A stretch of 36,509 nt of DNA from Acidiferrobacteraceae bacterium (lineage in GTDB: Bacteria > Pseudomonadota > Gammaproteobacteria > HyVt-429). The stretch covers positions 1-36,509 of the forward strand of contig DRJZ01000130.1 in NCBI GenBank assembly GCA_011052015.1. The letters are read 5' to 3'. This document shows, piece by piece, positions 7,315 through 13,603 of the stretch. How positions within the stretch are numbered: the stretch's first letter is position 1; each line of letters begins with the position of its first letter. Both the position numbers and the translations under genes were made by a program. Under the pieces are notes generated by a model. The model worked only from the letters and a program-made list of their open reading frames with translations. It was not told where the DNA came from and ran no database searches.

Positions 7315-8406
7315 TTAAGAATTATCCTTCCAAACAAACCTTGTTTTCAATTTATTGTAATGGCTATAAGGAATTAACCCATCATGTTGTAATCTCCCAA
7401 CAACAATGCCCGGTGCGATTCCAAGTTGTTCTGCAAATGTAGCAATGGTTGCTGTGCTCCACCGGCCAAGCTGCTGGAAGACCCGATATTCTTTTAGAGG
7501 TATCAGAGTATTTCTGGCAAAGCGGTCTGCTTCCTGCTCTTTGTCGTTGTCTTCAATTTCCTCCTCATCTATGAATACATCCTTCTTCCCGTGCAGCAAT
7601 ATATGACCTGCCTCGTGGAAGAATGTGAACCAGAGATGATCATCGGATTTATGCCGCAGGCTGAACATAATTAAGGCCTTGTCTTTTGTAAGCCAACGTG
7701 CGGCACCGCTTAAGTGGGTTTTAGGTAGTTCCGGTACAAGTGCCACAGCGACGCCTGCATCGGCACACAAGCTTTGCATCTCCGGGACAAAAACATCCGG
7801 GGGTTGGCGTGTCAGTCCACGAATACTGGACAAGGCCTCAATAAAACGCTCCCGGTTATAGGCTGCGCAATCAATATCTTCGGCGTGTAATTCACCCATG
7901 CGTAGCCAGGCCGCGACGGATTCGGGGGCACTCTTGTAGGACGGCGATTTCCGGTATGCGATACATACACGCGCACAGCGCTCCTCCCAGGCCGCTGCGC
8001 TACCGACGCCGAAAAAATCCAGCAGTTTTTCAACCCGGTCGGTTGGTGATTCCGGCTTGGGAATAAACCCCAGCTTAACCATCTTGTTGATGGGAAAGCG
8101 TTTGGCCCAGTCTTTTTGAGCCAGAAGCGCTTTTTGCTGTTCGGACTTTGCGACCGCCAGCCGGTAATTGGCCTCCAGGTTGTTCCACACGCTGGCGTTG
8201 ACACCCAGCACGCGCTCAAACTGGATGGCGGTCTCGGCGGTAATGGGCGCCTGGCCGCTGATGATCTGGCTGACCATTTTTTCGGAGCGCCCGCAACGCT
8301 CGGCGAACTCGGCCTTTTTCATGCCACGGGTAGCCAACGTTTCCTCCAGGATCTCACCCGGCGGGATCGCATAATCCGGCTCGAATTGATTAGCTACAGT
8401 GCTCAT
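7315..8406 (-). CDS. higA: HigA-like antitoxin with ImmA/IrrE metallopeptidase domain
   Basis: 363 residues. Residues ~13-70 are a HigA-type helix-turn-helix (PPGEILEETLATRGMKKAEF, then AERCGRSEKMVSQIISGQAP). A linker follows, and ~200-330 form an ImmA/IrrE-type zinc peptidase with HEAGH at 264-268 and the downstream EQEADRFARNTLIP, where the Glu would be a metal ligand. The first half should bind the operator and neutralise the toxin; the peptidase half may respond to damage, by analogy with other ImmA/IrrE regulators. ATG 8406 overlaps the toxin stop by one base, with toxin first, the order usual for higBA. Confidence 0.85.
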   Translation of the reverse strand: MSTVANQFEPDYAIPPGEILEETLATRGMKKAEFAERCGRSEKMVSQIISGQAPITAETAIQFERVLGVNASVWNNLEANYRLAVAKSEQQKALLAQKDWAKRFPINKMVKLGFIPKPESPTDRVEKLLDFFGVGSAAAWEERCARVCIAYRKSPSYKSAPESVAAWLRMGELHAEDIDCAAYNRERFIEALSSIRGLTRQPPDVFVPEMQSLCADAGVAVALVPELPKTHLSGAARWLTKDKALIMFSLRHKSDDHLWFTFFHEAGHILLHGKKDVFIDEEEIEDNDKEQEADRFARNTLIPLKEYRVFQQLGRWSTATIATFAEQLGIAPGIVVGRLQHDGLIPYSHYNKLKTRFVWKDNS

Positions 8407-8741
8407 TAGTGATAATCCTCTATGCCCAGTATTTCGATTGCTGTCACTCGTGTTAAATCAACGCCACCATCCCTGGTTTTCGGTATCGGGTTGTGGCCCG
8501 GTTTGAACACAATCCTGAAAGGGTGCTCGACATCTACTGCATATTCGCCCTGTCTTTTGCCCTCCAACTGGTGGCGGCGTTCCGGTCGCCGGTGGGGCAC
8601 ATCGGCCAGGGTCGGAGCCGCCTGTAAGACCGCCATCCTTCTCTGGATAATCCGCGCATTTCTCACACCGTACTTTTTTGTAAGTTCGGTACTGGAATTA
8701 AACACCTTTTGTGTCTTTTTGTTCTTGAAGGAGATATCCAC
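8406..8741 (-). CDS. higB: HigB-like toxin (RelE/ParE superfamily)
   Basis: 111 residues. It begins MDISFKNKKTQKVFNSSTEL and ends LTRVTAIEILGIEDYH, the beta-strand-rich RelE/HigB fold of mRNA interferases; the C-terminal EILGIEDYH is typical of the family paired with HigA-ImmA/IrrE antitoxins. GTG 8739-8741 is used because two stops lie directly upstream in frame; AGGGA about 8 bases before it is the ribosome binding site. It is upstream of and overlaps the antitoxin. Expected action: ribosome-dependent mRNA cleavage; not proven from sequence. Confidence 0.8.
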   Translation of the reverse strand: MDISFKNKKTQKVFNSSTELTKKYGVRNARIIQRRMAVLQAAPTLADVPHRRPERRHQLEGKRQGEYAVDVEHPFRIVFKPGHNPIPKTRDGGVDLTRVTAIEILGIEDYH

Positions 8742-8750
8742 TTATTATCC

Positions 8751-8792
8751 CTAATATCCATTACCTATAAGGTATAGGGAAATTAAGGTATA
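8751..8792 (-). promoter_or_regulatory. Probable higBA operator/promoter palindromes
   Basis: Just upstream of the toxin start is TACCT ATA AGGTA (8762-8774), flanked by TCCCTA on one side and TAGGGA on the other, and followed by a second half-site AAGGTATAA (about 8785-8793). Position and symmetry fit autoregulation by the HigA helix-turn-helix. The identical 13-mer TACCTATAAGGTA recurs in the narG leader at 19968-19980. Confidence 0.5.
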
Positions 8793-8859
8793 AGTCAAGC
8801 CCGCAAGAGGGAGAATGAGGAATTAACAATTAGGAATTTGGAATGAGGTCCGTCCACGT

Positions 8860-9080
8860 AGGATGCCCCTATCACGCTCTGTGCATAGTGGCCAACGAAT
8901 CACGCTAGTTTCGGGCACTCGATCTCGTCTACGACTACAAGGATGTAGTCGGTAGAGTGACGCACGACTGCATGGACGCAGGAGGTACGACCCCATGGAT
9001 GGGGGAGGTAGAGCGACGCTTGGAGCCAAAGCCGAGCATCCGAGTAATCCTCGGGTTCGCGGTATCTTTGTTTAGAAATA
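8860..9080 (-). pseudogene. Degenerate second copy of the RNase H gene 3' end, split by an insertion
   Basis: Read on the minus strand, about 9036-9080 encodes F-LNKDTANPRITRML, matching the RNase H C-terminus (VLNKDTANPRIARML). Past an inserted block, 8860-8929 matches the last codons and downstream flank of that gene (6166-6236), including GTGGCCAACGAATCAC. The rest of the gene is absent. This is a relic of a duplicated copy, or of a repeat that carried the end of the gene. The whole 8793-9147 stretch otherwise holds no gene. Confidence 0.6.
8930..9034. repeat. Insertion of short GGAGGTA repeats inside the RNase H relic
   Basis: About 105 bases interrupt the homology to the RNase H 3' end between CTCGTC and AGCATCCGAG. 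They contain a hairpin CTACAAGGATGTAG and two similar units, CATGGACGCAGGAGGTA and CATGGATGGGGGAGGTA, each followed within a few bases by a CGAC-type motif. Such arrays are common as dispersed intergenic repeats in gammaproteobacteria. No reading frame or transposase is seen. Confidence 0.5.
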
Positions 9081-9147
9081 CTTTGAACTGCTGGATTTCC
9101 GTTAAAGGCACGACGGGGCCTATTTTTTGCCGTTACCGTTTTTCATA

Positions 9148-9438
9148 TCACAGCCGTTCTCTCCAATACCCCGGCCTGCGCGCCAGAGGGGTCACGGCCA
9201 GGATATGGATGTCCTCAATTTCTGACTGGTAAATCACCCCATAGGGGAACCGCCGGGTCAGGGTACGGCGGGTATTGGGTGACAGCCGGCTGCCGGACTT
9301 CGGAAAGGCGATGATGCGGTCGATGGCCGCGAAGACTTCTTCGGCAAATTGCTTACCGAGGTTGGGTTGTTGTTCCTCATACCATTCGATAGCTGCAAGG
9401 AATTCGGTGCGGGCTTCGGGATGAAATCGCCAGGTCAT
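9148..9438 (-). CDS. RelE/ParE-family toxin
   Basis: 96 residues starting MTWRFHPEARTEFLAAIEWY and carrying RRFPYGVIYQSEIEDIHILA ahead of ARRPGYWRERL, the standard ParE/RelE plasmid-stabilisation fold (two helices, then a beta sheet). The helical WYEEQQPNLGKQFAEEV and the central GSRLSP segment fit ParE-type toxins, which act on DNA gyrase or mRNA. ATG 9438 overlaps the antitoxin stop by four bases, with antitoxin first. The C-terminus RPGYWRERL is intact. Confidence 0.9.
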   Translation of the reverse strand: MTWRFHPEARTEFLAAIEWYEEQQPNLGKQFAEEVFAAIDRIIAFPKSGSRLSPNTRRTLTRRFPYGVIYQSEIEDIHILAVTPLARRPGYWRERL

Positions 9439-9671
9439 GCACCTTTAAACCGTTTTCGGACTTCTTCCCTGACCTGTTCTCCAGACACGGGCTCCACCTC
9501 ACCGGCACGGATTTCACGCAGACGACGCTCCGCCTCCTCGGCCCAAAGCCTGTCCAAATCTTCACCAGTAGGCAGGTTGAGGCTGCGTAACAGTTGATCC
9601 ACCAATGCCGCACGCCGGTCGTTAGGCAGCAAAAGCGCCTCATCCAGAACCTTTTCTTCCAAAGTTGCCAT
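9435..9671 (-). CDS. Addiction-module antitoxin of the ParE-type pair
   Basis: 78 residues beginning MATLEEKVLDEALLLPNDRR and containing AALVDQLLRSL, the pattern of the addiction-module antitoxin family with an N-terminal L-P-x-x-x-R-x-x-L-x-x-x-L helix pair. The C-terminal EEAERRLREIRAGEVEPVSG would wrap the toxin. It overlaps the toxin gene by four bases and is made first. Upstream on the minus strand lies repeat-bearing sequence, with no clear operator seen. Confidence 0.85.
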   Translation of the reverse strand: MATLEEKVLDEALLLPNDRRAALVDQLLRSLNLPTGEDLDRLWAEEAERRLREIRAGEVEPVSGEQVREEVRKRFKGA

Positions 9672-9737
9672 GGCGTTACTCCCAAGAGCTTGATGCTTAA
9701 CCCTAATTTTACTCTGTTTCCCGCTTTATTTCAGTCG

Positions 9738-9870
9738 ATCATCGCATCCTGCGTGCTCACATACCTCTATCACACGCTCTTTGCAGGATGACCAACAAAT
9801 CACGGTGACCTGATCGATACGGTTCGCAGGCTTTTATGCCCCTTTAGGATGCACCACATCCTACGTGCTA
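9738..9870. repeat. Dispersed intergenic repeat (CATCCTGCGTGCT family)
   Basis: This stretch holds CGCATCCTGCGTGCTCAC, then TCTATCACACGCTCTTTGCA and CCAACAAATCAC, which resemble the flank downstream of the RNase H gene (6166-6212) and its relic (8860-8905). It ends with ACCACATCCTACGTGC. Related fragments sit at 7069-7081 and 8850-8866. The same family thus borders several of the minus-strand modules and could have mediated their assembly by recombination. No gene is present here. Confidence 0.45.
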
Positions 9871-9877
9871 TTTAGAC

Positions 9878-10312
9878 TCACGGTTTTGCAGTTCCGGGTA
9901 TTGCTTGCGCCGCAAGATCAAAGGTATAAACTCCATCGAGCGCTTCACCGTTTTCTACGGCGTAAAATTTCGCCTTGTTGACAATCAAAGCGTCGGAAAA
10001 ATCAGCCTCTTTCTTTTTACCGCCAACCTTAACAGGCTCGGCCTGCCGATAGTCGTTCAATGCCCGCCATACAGTTTGGCCGTCTTCAAAGCGAATGTTG
10101 GCCTCTTCAAATAGAGAATTAACCACATCAATTATTGCCGCTTTATCCAGTTTGTATTTTTTTCCTTTGAGAGTCCATAGAGTCTCGGAGAGTACCACAT
10201 CTGTTATGAGGACGGGCACTGAGCCGTTGATCAATCTGTCAGCTTTAACCGATTGTTCTTTGTTATCCCATAACAGGTAACGAAGCAATACGTTGGTGTC
10301 GATGGCGATCAA
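9878..10312 (-). CDS. vapC: VapC-type PIN-domain toxin
   Basis: 144 residues. MIAIDTNVLLRYLLWDNKEQ gives the first catalytic Asp (Asp5), VLSETLWTL the conserved Glu (~43), and ADFSDALIVNKAK the third acidic cluster (~104-108); the closing GVYTFDLAAQAIPG holds the last conserved Asp. These are the PIN nuclease hallmarks, and VapC proteins cut tRNA or rRNA. A GGKKKEAD insertion before the third motif is typical of the AbrB-paired subgroup. It starts 8 bases after the vapB stop, so both are one operon. Confidence 0.9.
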   Translation of the reverse strand: MIAIDTNVLLRYLLWDNKEQSVKADRLINGSVPVLITDVVLSETLWTLKGKKYKLDKAAIIDVVNSLFEEANIRFEDGQTVWRALNDYRQAEPVKVGGKKKEADFSDALIVNKAKFYAVENGEALDGVYTFDLAAQAIPGTAKP

Positions 10313-10320
10313 GTGGTGCT

Positions 10321-10536
10321 CTAATCCAGGACGCTTTGTAGAGATATCTCGTCAGTTATTGAGTCATCGCCCTTAACATGCTTGAGAATCCCCTTGGCCG
10401 CGCCAGGGGCTTTCTTGATGATGGTGATGTGACCTTCAACAACAAAACTTTGATATTCGTCGCCGGGTTCTATACCGACTTGCTGGCATTGATCAACAGG
10501 CAATGTGATTTGTCTTTTAGAGCTGACTTTTGGCAT
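10321..10536 (-). CDS. vapB: VapB antitoxin with AbrB/SpoVT DNA-binding domain
   Basis: 71 residues. MPKVSSKRQITLPVDQCQQV followed by GIEPGDEY is the swapped-hairpin AbrB fold, and the C-terminal GILKHVKGDDSITDEISLQS is the toxin-binding tail. It represses its own promoter and neutralises VapC. A GAGGG ribosome binding site lies about 10 bases before the ATG at 10536, within the first of two palindromes that should be its operators. Confidence 0.9.
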   Translation of the reverse strand: MPKVSSKRQITLPVDQCQQVGIEPGDEYQSFVVEGHITIIKKAPGAAKGILKHVKGDDSITDEISLQSVLD

Positions 10537-10546
10537 CTCTCTGCCC

Positions 10547-10609
10547 TCTTTACTATTGATGATATGTAAAGAATAACAAGTTCTTTACTATATAGCAATA
10601 TGTAAAGAA
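10547..10609 (-). promoter_or_regulatory. Tandem operator palindromes of vapBC
   Basis: Two inverted repeats of the same core: TCTTTAC 10547-10553 with GTAAAGA 10566-10572, and TTCTTTAC 10581-10588 with GTAAAGAA 10602-10609. Centre-to-centre spacing is about 35 bases. They lie directly upstream of vapB, as expected for cooperative autoregulation by AbrB-type antitoxins. The binding role is inferred. Confidence 0.65.
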
Positions 10610-10619
10610 TCTGCGGCAG

Positions 10620-11008
10620 GCATTCCGCAAGGTGAAGAATAAAAATGTGACATACTCAAGGCGAGAGCAAACCGGGTTGGACCTACACAACCAATTGAAA
10701 ACAAGAGTCAACCAGGGAAATGGGCCGTAAATCGTGGCTTAGACGATGCATTTCATGGGTGAAATGCATGCTTTAAATCAGTGCATACATTTGATGGTCT
10801 TGGTACGGGAAAGGAGCGATATTTCACCTTCAAGGGAGACGCAACTTGTTCAGCAGTGAGATTGGGGAATACTTGATCGTGGAGGCTGCGCGGGAGAGCG
10901 CTTAGGACCTTTATAGCCGCGATACTCAAGGTAGGGTAGGCGTCGACGAACTTGTGGCTAATAAGCTAAGATACGTTTTAAATGCTACCCGGGCAGGAGT
11001 TGGCGCCA
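10620..11008. other. Intergenic region with a perfect 10-bp hairpin
   Basis: I see no convincing gene here. The clearest structure is ATGCATTTCA 10746-10755, loop TGGG, TGAAATGCAT 10760-10769: a perfect stem with a tetraloop and no T-run after it, so not a standard terminator. An open frame upstream of the DUF433 gene begins at 10954 but has no family match before 11009 and looks like an extension. Confidence 0.4.
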
Positions 11009-11259
11009 TGGCTGTGACAGATCGGATCGAGATCAATCCTAAGGTAATGTTGGGGAAGCCGGTAATCCGAGGAACGAGGATTACCGTTGAGCTCATACTA
11101 AGAAAGATGAGCGAAGGGGCGACAAAAGCGGACCTCCTTGATGCTTATCCTGGTCTTAAACCCGAGGATACAAATGCGGCCATTGCGTTCGCGGCGGATA
11201 CGCTGGCGCATGAAGAAACGATTCTACTGGAGCCGAGGGACAAAACCGCAGAAGGGTGA
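11009..11259 (+). CDS. DUF433 antitoxin
   Basis: 83 residues from ATG 11009: MAVTDRIEINPKVMLGKPVI then RGTRITVELILRKMSEGATK is the textbook DUF433 start (INP-V-GKP-IRGTRI), a small winged-helix domain usually paired with DUF5615 PIN-like proteins. The same frame extends to 10954, but the added residues show no homology and the family starts near here. Stop TGA 11257-11259 is four bases before the next ATG, and GAAGGG at the end of the gene is that gene's ribosome binding site. Confidence 0.85.
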
Positions 11260-11263
11260 TCAA

Positions 11264-11612
11264 TGCGGTTCTTGGCAGATGAGTGCTGCGACTTTGCGGT
11301 GGTTCGTGCACTGCGTAAGGCCGGTTATGATGTTAAAACGTAAAGGACGTACTTCCTGGGGCGTCAGATGAAGCAGTGATCGATCTAGCCTGTCAAGAAG
11401 CGCGAGTTTTGCTGACTGAGGACAAGGACTTCGGGCAGCTCATTTTTTCCAGTGCCGTGAGCTCGCCAGGTGTGGTATTCATCCGCTTTCCCGGAAACGC
11501 CCGACGGGTGATGGCAGACACTGTAGTGGAGTTCGTGAGTAAGAACCCGGACAAAATTGAAGGCCGTTTTGTTGTTGTGCAACCTGGCCGCATTCGTATC
11601 TCCGAGCATTAG
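11264..11612 (+). pseudogene. DUF5615 PIN-like toxin, single frameshift
   Basis: The first 26 codons read MRFLADECCDFAVVRALRKA then GYDVKT and hit TAA at 11341-11343. Shifting frame by one base at about 11337-11340, the protein continues VKDVLPGASDEAVIDLACQE, then ARVLLTEDKDFGQLIF and FVVVQPGRIRISEH. Together these give a complete DUF5615 protein (LADE start, TEDKDFG acidic motif). One missing base after AAAAC explains the break, so it is a recent mutation or a sequencing error. It is paired with the upstream DUF433 antitoxin. Confidence 0.8.
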
Positions 11613-11822
11613 AACGATAGTACGCTGACATGGGATTAAGCCCATGTAGGGCGCGGTCGGTATGCGAGCTGCACCCTAACGTGCTGGGTTTGCGATGTTT
11701 AAATCCCTTTTTCACGACAAATACGAAGCATTAGCGGCAAATAAAGTGTTTATATGTCGCGAAAATGCTTATTACGACCTGATTTCAACCGGGTGGTTGC
11801 AGGGCAATTTATCATTGCGGGC

Positions 11823-11867
11823 TTGAACATACCCATATTGGGCATTAATATGCCCAATATGGGTATG
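11823..11867 (+). promoter_or_regulatory. 18-bp perfect palindrome over the MNT gene start codon
   Basis: CATACCCATATTGGGCAT (11828-11845) and its exact reverse complement (11850-11867) flank TAAT. The last three bases of the palindrome are the in-frame ATG 11865. A candidate promoter, TTGAAC 11823-11828, 17 bases, TAATAT 11846-11851, lies in the same sequence and would start RNA about 7 bases before the ATG. It would therefore be operator, promoter and start site at once. As RNA, the arms could also form a hairpin only if transcription began further upstream. Confidence 0.6.
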
Positions 11868-12485
11868 AGAGTGAATCCCCGGGTTGCCGGGGGCGAGAAG
11901 CGCGCCAGTCTGGCCGATGCATTATTTACGACCACCCAGCAACGGGTGCTGGGGTACTTGTTCGGCCAGCCGGAGCGTAGTTTCTTCGCCACCGAGTTGA
12001 TCAAGCTTGCCGGTGGTGGTTCCGGCGGGGTCCAGCGTGAGCTGGCGCGGCTGGCCGGCAGCGGTTTGGTGACGGTTACCCGTGTGGGGACACAGAAGCA
12101 CTACCAGGCCAACCCAAAGGCGCCGATCTTTGGCGAGCTCTGCGCCATTGCGCAGAAGACGGTGGGTCTGGCCGAACCATTACGGGAGGCACTTGCGCCG
12201 TTGGCGGAGCGCATCAAGGCGGCCTTTGTGTTTGGCTCGGTGGCCAAGCGCAAGGACACCGCCACAAGCGATGTCGATGTGCTCGTGCTCTCCGACAGCG
12301 TGGATTACGCAGACGTGTTCGACGCCTTGCAACCAGCGGAGGTGAAACTGGGGCGGACGGTAAACCCGACGGTCTACACCCCCGTGAACTGGCGTAAGAA
12401 GCAGAAGGAAGGCAATGCCTTTGTGGTGAAGGTGGCCGCGCAACCCAAGGTATTTCTCATTGGAACGGAAGACGACCTTGCCTGA
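11865..12485 (+). CDS. Antitoxin-type protein: winged helix plus MNT nucleotidyltransferase
   Basis: 206 residues from ATG 11865. Residues ~15-85 form a winged helix (LFTTTQQRVLGYLFGQPERS, then RELARLAGSGLVTVTRVGTQ), and ~115-200 a minimal nucleotidyltransferase with FVFGSVAKRKDTATSDVDVL (Gly124-Ser125 and Asp136/Asp138, the GSx10DxD motif). MNT proteins paired with HEPN RNases act as antitoxins, in known cases by adenylylating the toxin. The frame is open back to ATG 11754, but that start would place the promoter palindrome inside the gene and the added residues show no domain. It ends inside the HEPN gene start. Confidence 0.8.
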   Translation: MRVNPRVAGGEKRASLADALFTTTQQRVLGYLFGQPERSFFATELIKLAGGGSGGVQRELARLAGSGLVTVTRVGTQKHYQANPKAPIFGELCAIAQKTVGLAEPLREALAPLAERIKAAFVFGSVAKRKDTATSDVDVLVLSDSVDYADVFDALQPAEVKLGRTVNPTVYTPVNWRKKQKEGNAFVVKVAAQPKVFLIGTEDDLA

Positions 12486-12905
12486 AAAACCCAAGGAACT
12501 CGAAAACCTTGTCCGCATTGGCAAGCTGGCGGTTGAGCCTGCTACCCCCGGTGAGATTGAAGGCTTGTTGAAGTCAGGACGCGAACGGCTGGCGGATGCC
12601 CGTAATGAGGTGCTCGCCCTGTCGAGCCGATTCGATCTGGCGTACAACGCGGCACACGCGTTTTCGCTGGCGGCGCTGCGTTGGCGAGGCTACCGCTCGG
12701 ATAGCCGCTACCTGGTCTTTCAGGCCTTGCCCCATAGTCTTGGGCTGCCGGTTGCCGGGTGCTGGCCAAGGCCCACGAACTGCGTAATGTTGCAGAGTAC
12801 GAGGGTCATTTCGATGCCGATACCACGATTTTAAAAAATCTCATTGAGGCTGCCGAAGCCGTTCAGGTGGCGGTTGCGGCATTACCTACCCTGCCTGAAG
12901 GCTGA
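12478..12905 (+). pseudogene. HEPN-domain toxin, frameshifted near its C-terminus
   Basis: TTG 12478 overlaps the MNT stop and opens PEKPKELENLVRIGKLAVEP followed by LADARNEVLALSSRFDLAYN-AAHAFSLAALRWRGYRSDS, a helical HEPN protein. After LPHSLGLPVA (about 12755-12760) the frame is lost. The expected end, VLAKAHELRNVAEYEGHFDA then LIEAAEAVQVAVAALPTLPE, appears in another frame and stops at 12903-12905. In the original frame an unrelated tail runs to 12834. The loss removes the RN-containing helix, so toxicity should be lost unless this is a sequencing error. A TTG at 12460 is an alternative start. Confidence 0.75.
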
Positions 12906-13028
12906 ATGATATCCCGAGACGTTCCCGGCGAGCATAAAACCGTACAGGCCCGTATCCTGAAATATGCCAGGGAAATCGGCTGGACGATGGTGCCCCGAGA
13001 GGAAGCAAACTCGGTAAAATGTCATTAA
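12906..13028 (+). pseudogene. 5' fragment of hsdR (duplicate of the gene at 14916)
   Basis: ATG 12906 directly follows the HEPN stop. Its 40 codons include GEHKTVQARILKYAREIGWT and MVPREEA, matching residues 4-30 of the full HsdR (GEHKTVQARILKYAGEIGWA, VVPRKEA). At the base level, about 12925-12982 is nearly identical to the corresponding stretch at about 14928-14985. Homology ends after about 13008 and the frame stops at 13028. It marks either a lost second hsdR or a duplication made when hipBA was inserted. Confidence 0.8.
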
Positions 13029-13100
13029 TGATATTTTCAAATGAAGTCGTGCCCCGCGATGAGACAGAGCCCCCTAGAAACGCATTATAAACTTATAATT

Positions 13101-13200
13101 CGTCATTATTAACGATATATAGTTATTATTGGCATATTATCGTCATAATAGGCGACTTGATTAATTCAAGTGCGTAGGCTATATATCGTCATATATGACG
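13101..13200 (+). promoter_or_regulatory. AT-rich palindrome cluster upstream of hipB
   Basis: The stretch is unlike its neighbours, very AT-rich with repeated CGTCAT(A/T)AT units at 13101 and 13141. It contains ACTTGA-TTAAT-TCAAGT (13155-13171) and a perfect palindrome CGTCATATATGACG (13187-13200). HipB-type repressors bind several inverted repeats upstream of hipBA, so these are candidate operators. The block runs into hipB with no other gene. Confidence 0.5.
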
Positions 13201-13243
13201 GAATTATATGTATTAAGCATATAAATCGTTAAACTTGGCGACT

Positions 13244-13603
13244 ATGAAGATATCAAAACCCCTCGCAGACGATGCTATTCTTGCCGAAATTGGTGAACGC
13301 GTTGCGCGTTATCGGCTCGATCTTCAATTGACCCAGGCGGAGGTGGCCGAGCAGGCGGGCGTCGCCAAGCGGACGGTAGAGCGCATTGAAGCCGGGGCCT
13401 CGGCGCAGATGTCGAACATGATCCGCATTTTCCGGGTGCTGGATTTGCTGTCGGGTCTGGATCGTATGATCCCCGAGGCCGGGCCAAGACCGATGGATTT
13501 GTTAAGGCACAAGGGAAAGGTACGGCAACGTGCCTCAAAGCGCCGCCGGTCAGATCGAACAGACCGGCCCGACAAGCCGTGGTCCTGGAATGACGACACA
13601 TGA
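13244..13603 (+). CDS. hipB: HipB-like antitoxin / repressor
   Basis: 119 residues from ATG 13244. ILAEIGERVARYRLDLQLTQ, then AEVAEQAGVAKRTVERIEAG is an Xre/Cro helix-turn-helix (~20-60), followed by IRIFRVLDLLSGLDRMIPEA and a basic, disordered tail (RQRASKRRRSDRTDR). It should repress the operon and bind HipA. A TTG three codons upstream (13235) is a less likely start. The stop TGA overlaps the hipA ATG as ATGA, as in classical hipBA operons. Confidence 0.85.
   Translation: MKISKPLADDAILAEIGERVARYRLDLQLTQAEVAEQAGVAKRTVERIEAGASAQMSNMIRIFRVLDLLSGLDRMIPEAGPRPMDLLRHKGKVRQRASKRRRSDRTDRPDKPWSWNDDT

Noticed and set aside
8930-9034. CRISPR array
   Set aside because: Only two loosely similar units with no regular repeat-spacer pattern, and no cas gene in the window.
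8957-9232. Plus-strand open frame across the RNase H relic
   Set aside because: It spans repeat sequence and the antisense of the relic and of the ParE-type toxin end; no homology.
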